Assembly: GCF_037991315.1 (NCBI RefSeq)
Contig: NZ_CP150300.1
Location: forward strand, 4,712,001 to 4,776,000
Direction: 5' to 3'
Source of the DNA: Paenibacillus sp. FSL H8-0079
GTDB taxonomy: Bacteria > Bacillota > Bacilli > Paenibacillales > Paenibacillaceae
Length of the DNA: 64,000 bases
Shown: positions 62,010 through 64,000 of the stretch, piece by piece
Numbering within the stretch: the stretch's first letter is position 1
How the letters are laid out: each line of letters begins with the position of its first letter
Notes under the pieces: generated by a model
Seen by the model: the letters and a program-made list of their open reading frames with translations, nothing else
The model's database searches: none
What the model was told of the DNA's origin: nothing
Position numbers and translations under genes: made by a program

Positions 62010-63194
62010 ATGGGAAAAGAACACCTAACAACATTGCATACTTATGTGGATCAGGCCATTGACCGCGCTCTAAGCGAAAAAAGAATCGTAGGAACGGTTG
62101 TACAAGTTGCTTTAAGAGGGGAACTGATATACACCCGGGCTGCTGGTTTCGCGGACAGGGAGCAAAAGCGCACCATGTCGGAAAACGCTCTGTTTCGACT
62201 TGCTTCCGTAACCAAACCTATTGTATCGACAGCAGCTCTGGCATTGATCTCACAAGGAAAGCTGAGTCTGCATGATCCGGTGACTCGCTGGCTGCCTTCA
62301 TTCCTGCCCAAACTTGCCAATGGTCAAGAAGCCCCAATAACGATTCATCAGTTGATGACGCACACTGCTGGCTTAACATATCGTTTCTTCCAAGAAGATC
62401 AAGGAACTTATGAACGTGCTGGGATCTCGGATGGAATGGATTTATCCGGAATTAGTCTGGAGGAGAATCTCCGTAGGCTCGCTTCTGTTCCTCTTTTGTA
62501 TGAGCCAGGACGCATGTGGAGATATTCCATTGCGACGGATGTACTCGGAGCCGTTATTGAAAAGGTAACCGGAATGTCATTAAGAGAAGCTGTTCAAATG
62601 CTGGTTACTCATCCACTTCACATGACGGACACTGATTTTGTTGCGGTGGATTCGAATCGGTTAACGGCTGCATATGCAGATGGTTCTGATGAACCTCGTC
62701 TTCTTCATAATCAGTTGGAGCAGGTTCCTTTTATTGAAGGTACTGCCGGTTTCCAGCTTGCCCCCAACCGTGCGAATAATACTTCCGCTTATTTGTCAGG
62801 CGGAGCCGGTATGGTTGGAAGTACCGGAGATTTTCTGACTTTACTTGAGACATTGCGGCAAGGGGGTAAGCCTATTCTTACGGAAGCTATTGTCGCCGAG
62901 ATGTCCAAGAATCAAATCGGTGAACTCGTGATGCCGTATTGGCCGGGAAGAGGATTTGGCCTTGGTTTTACAGTACTTAAAGACCCCGTTGCAGCCGGTA
63001 CACCGGAATCAGCAGGTACGTGGCGAATGGGTGGAACCTATGGTCATTCCTGGTTTGTCGATCCTAAAGAAGAACTTAGTGTTGCAGCATTCACCAATAC
63101 GGCACTTGAAGGGATGTCGGGTCAGTACACCACCGATATCTGTGATTCCATCTACGCCGGCATTCGTGAAAGCAAAGAAGCTGCAAGAATGTGA
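62010..63194 (+). CDS. Class-C beta-lactamase-like serine hydrolase
   Basis: A 394-residue protein without an obvious signal peptide. Catalytic motif S-x-x-K in FRLASVTKPIVSTAALALI (Ser66, Lys69); second-motif Tyr in MWRYSIATDVLGAVIEKVTG (Y-S-I instead of Y-A-N); C-terminal GGTYGHSWFVDPKEE in place of the KTG strand. Also TIHQLMTHTAGLTYRF, usual in this family. Members act as esterases, D-aminopeptidases or peptidases as well as beta-lactamases. ATG 62010 after GAGAGGAAG. Next to an Lrp regulator and an amino-acid permease, so a peptide or D-amino-acid role is possible. Confidence 0.88.
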   Translation: MGKEHLTTLHTYVDQAIDRALSEKRIVGTVVQVALRGELIYTRAAGFADREQKRTMSENALFRLASVTKPIVSTAALALISQGKLSLHDPVTRWLPSFLPKLANGQEAPITIHQLMTHTAGLTYRFFQEDQGTYERAGISDGMDLSGISLEENLRRLASVPLLYEPGRMWRYSIATDVLGAVIEKVTGMSLREAVQMLVTHPLHMTDTDFVAVDSNRLTAAYADGSDEPRLLHNQLEQVPFIEGTAGFQLAPNRANNTSAYLSGGAGMVGSTGDFLTLLETLRQGGKPILTEAIVAEMSKNQIGELVMPYWPGRGFGLGFTVLKDPVAAGTPESAGTWRMGGTYGHSWFVDPKEELSVAAFTNTALEGMSGQYTTDICDSIYAGIRESKEAARM

Positions 63195-63204
63195 ATACAA
63201 ATAA

Positions 63205-63233
63205 CCGCCCAATCTCATTGGGCGGCTTTATTT
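63205..63233 (+). terminator. Rho-independent terminator
   Basis: CCGCCCAAT (63205-63213) and ATTGGGCGG (63217-63225) form a perfect stem with a 3-base loop, then CTTTATTT, 11 bp after the serine hydrolase stop. Confidence 0.88.
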
Positions 63234-63250
63234 CGCAGCGAAGGTAAGAC

Positions 63251-64000
63251 CTACTGTCTGGTACTGCTCAAGTTTCTCTTTTTGAAAAGGTAGATGGCAG
63301 CAACCAGGATAAACCAAACCGGTGTGACAAACAGTGCTACTCGCGTATCATCAGCCAATGCCAATACCACCAGCACGAATACCAAAAACGCCAGGATCAA
63401 GTAGTTGGAGAACGGATATAGTGGCAGTTTGAAGCGACTACGACTCGCCAGTTCCGGCTGAGTACGACGATATCTGAGATGACAGATCACCATGATGCCC
63501 CAGACAAAGATGAAGCACACAGTCGACACGCTCGTGATCAGCGTGAATACGCCCTCTGGCATCACATAGTTCAACACAATCGCGATTAATATAACAATCG
63601 TGGAGAAAAACAGTGCGTTGGAAGGAACTTTCCTTTTATTCAGTCGTGCAAATGACTCAGGTGCGTTGTGATCTTTTGCCATGGAGAATATCATACGGCT
63701 TGTACTGAAAATGGCACTGTTACATGCTGACGCTGCGGACGTCAGTACCACGAAATTCACAATGCCAGCGGCGGCCGCAATACCTACAGCTGCAAACACC
63801 TGTACAAATGGACTTTCCGTAGGAACTATAGCGTTCCACGGGTAGATGCTCATAATAATCAGCAATGCGCCAACATAGAAGAGTAAGACCCGAATCGGGA
63901 TCTGGTTAATCGCTCTCGGAATAACTTTCTCCGGGTTCTCCGTCTCCCCCGCTGTCAGTCCCACCAATTCCATGCCTACAAAGGCGAACACCACCATCTG
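63251..64000 (-). CDS. cycA: CycA-like amino-acid permease (5' end outside window)
   Basis: The last 249 residues of an AAT-family (APC superfamily) permease; the frame is open to the right edge. Seen: FAFVGMELVGLTAGETENPE, VIPRAINQIPIRVLLFYVG, VNFVVLTSAASACNSAIFST, SRMIFSMAKDHNAPESFARL and six or seven membrane segments ending FVTPVWFILVAAIYLFKKR. The sequence follows CycA (D-serine/D-alanine/glycine) closely, more than the general AAT set. Complete proteins have about 450-470 residues. It uses the proton gradient for uptake. Confidence 0.85.
   Translation of the reverse strand, partial: QMVVFAFVGMELVGLTAGETENPEKVIPRAINQIPIRVLLFYVGALLIIMSIYPWNAIVPTESPFVQVFAAVGIAAAAGIVNFVVLTSAASACNSAIFSTSRMIFSMAKDHNAPESFARLNKRKVPSNALFFSTIVILIAIVLNYVMPEGVFTLITSVSTVCFIFVWGIMVICHLRYRRTQPELASRSRFKLPLYPFSNYLILAFLVFVLVVLALADDTRVALFVTPVWFILVAAIYLFKKRNLSSTRQ

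Overview
The window looks like a Gram-positive chromosome segment, most likely Paenibacillus. The signs are strong AGGAGG-type ribosome binding sites, a Fur-box-controlled Gram-positive siderophore ABC operon with a lipoprotein binding protein, a DUF421 membrane protein, and toxin and immunity families (YezG, YwqJ/YwqK/YwqL, SUKH) best known from Bacillales. The genus is an inference, not a measurement.

About 0-52 kb is one large system: a contractile-injection-like apparatus carrying polymorphic toxins. Its probable structural operon runs leftward from 47.9 kb: a large sheath-like protein, an Hcp-like tube protein, a DnaJ-domain protein, two FHA proteins, two PP2C-type proteins (the second degenerate and fused to TPR repeats), two unknown proteins, an Hsp70/DnaK-like ATPase, a possible baseplate protein, a DUF1795-like putative loading chaperone, a short VgrG spike, a pentapeptide-repeat protein, a DUF1629-like protein, a DUF4280 PAAR-like tip and a long VgrG-toxin fusion followed by its immunity gene. 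To the right, a VWA membrane protein (rightward) converges with a Ser/Thr kinase (leftward). Kinase, PP2C and FHA together recall the PpkA-PppA-Fha switch of Proteobacterial type VI secretion. No ClpV-like ATPase, membrane-complex gene or gp25 protein was recognised here.

The spike/effector half of the operon occurs twice: block B (about 27.0-36.4 kb, intact Hsp70) and block A (about 15.8-25.4 kb, Hsp70 reduced to its 3' end and abutting a decayed IS3-family element at 25393-26598). The most upstream 1.2 kb of the two blocks is nearly identical and the rest is clearly diverged. Block B delivers an HNH nuclease; block A delivers an Endonuclea_NS_2 nuclease guarded by YezG.

From 0 to 15.7 kb lies an AT-rich graveyard and reservoir of displaced toxin/immunity cassettes. 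From right to left these are: a PD-(D/E)XK toxin with candidate immunity; an N-terminally deleted VgrG with another PD-(D/E)XK-like C-terminus; an inactivated BURPS668_1122-type deaminase; a YwqJ deaminase fragment with YwqK and endonuclease V; an Ntox15 DNase with two Tdi1-like immunity genes; SUKH immunity genes; and a WHH-nuclease remnant. Near-identical Ser/Gly/Lys-rich linkers in front of several of them point to recombination-driven swapping of VgrG C-termini.

From 52 to 64 kb the sequence is ordinary chromosome: alpha/beta hydrolases, a viroplasmin-RNase H protein, a HEAT-like protein, a DUF421 protein, a siderophore uptake operon, a MarR regulator with an apparently leaderless promoter, an MFS exporter, an Lrp regulator, a class-C serine hydrolase and a partial CycA-like permease.
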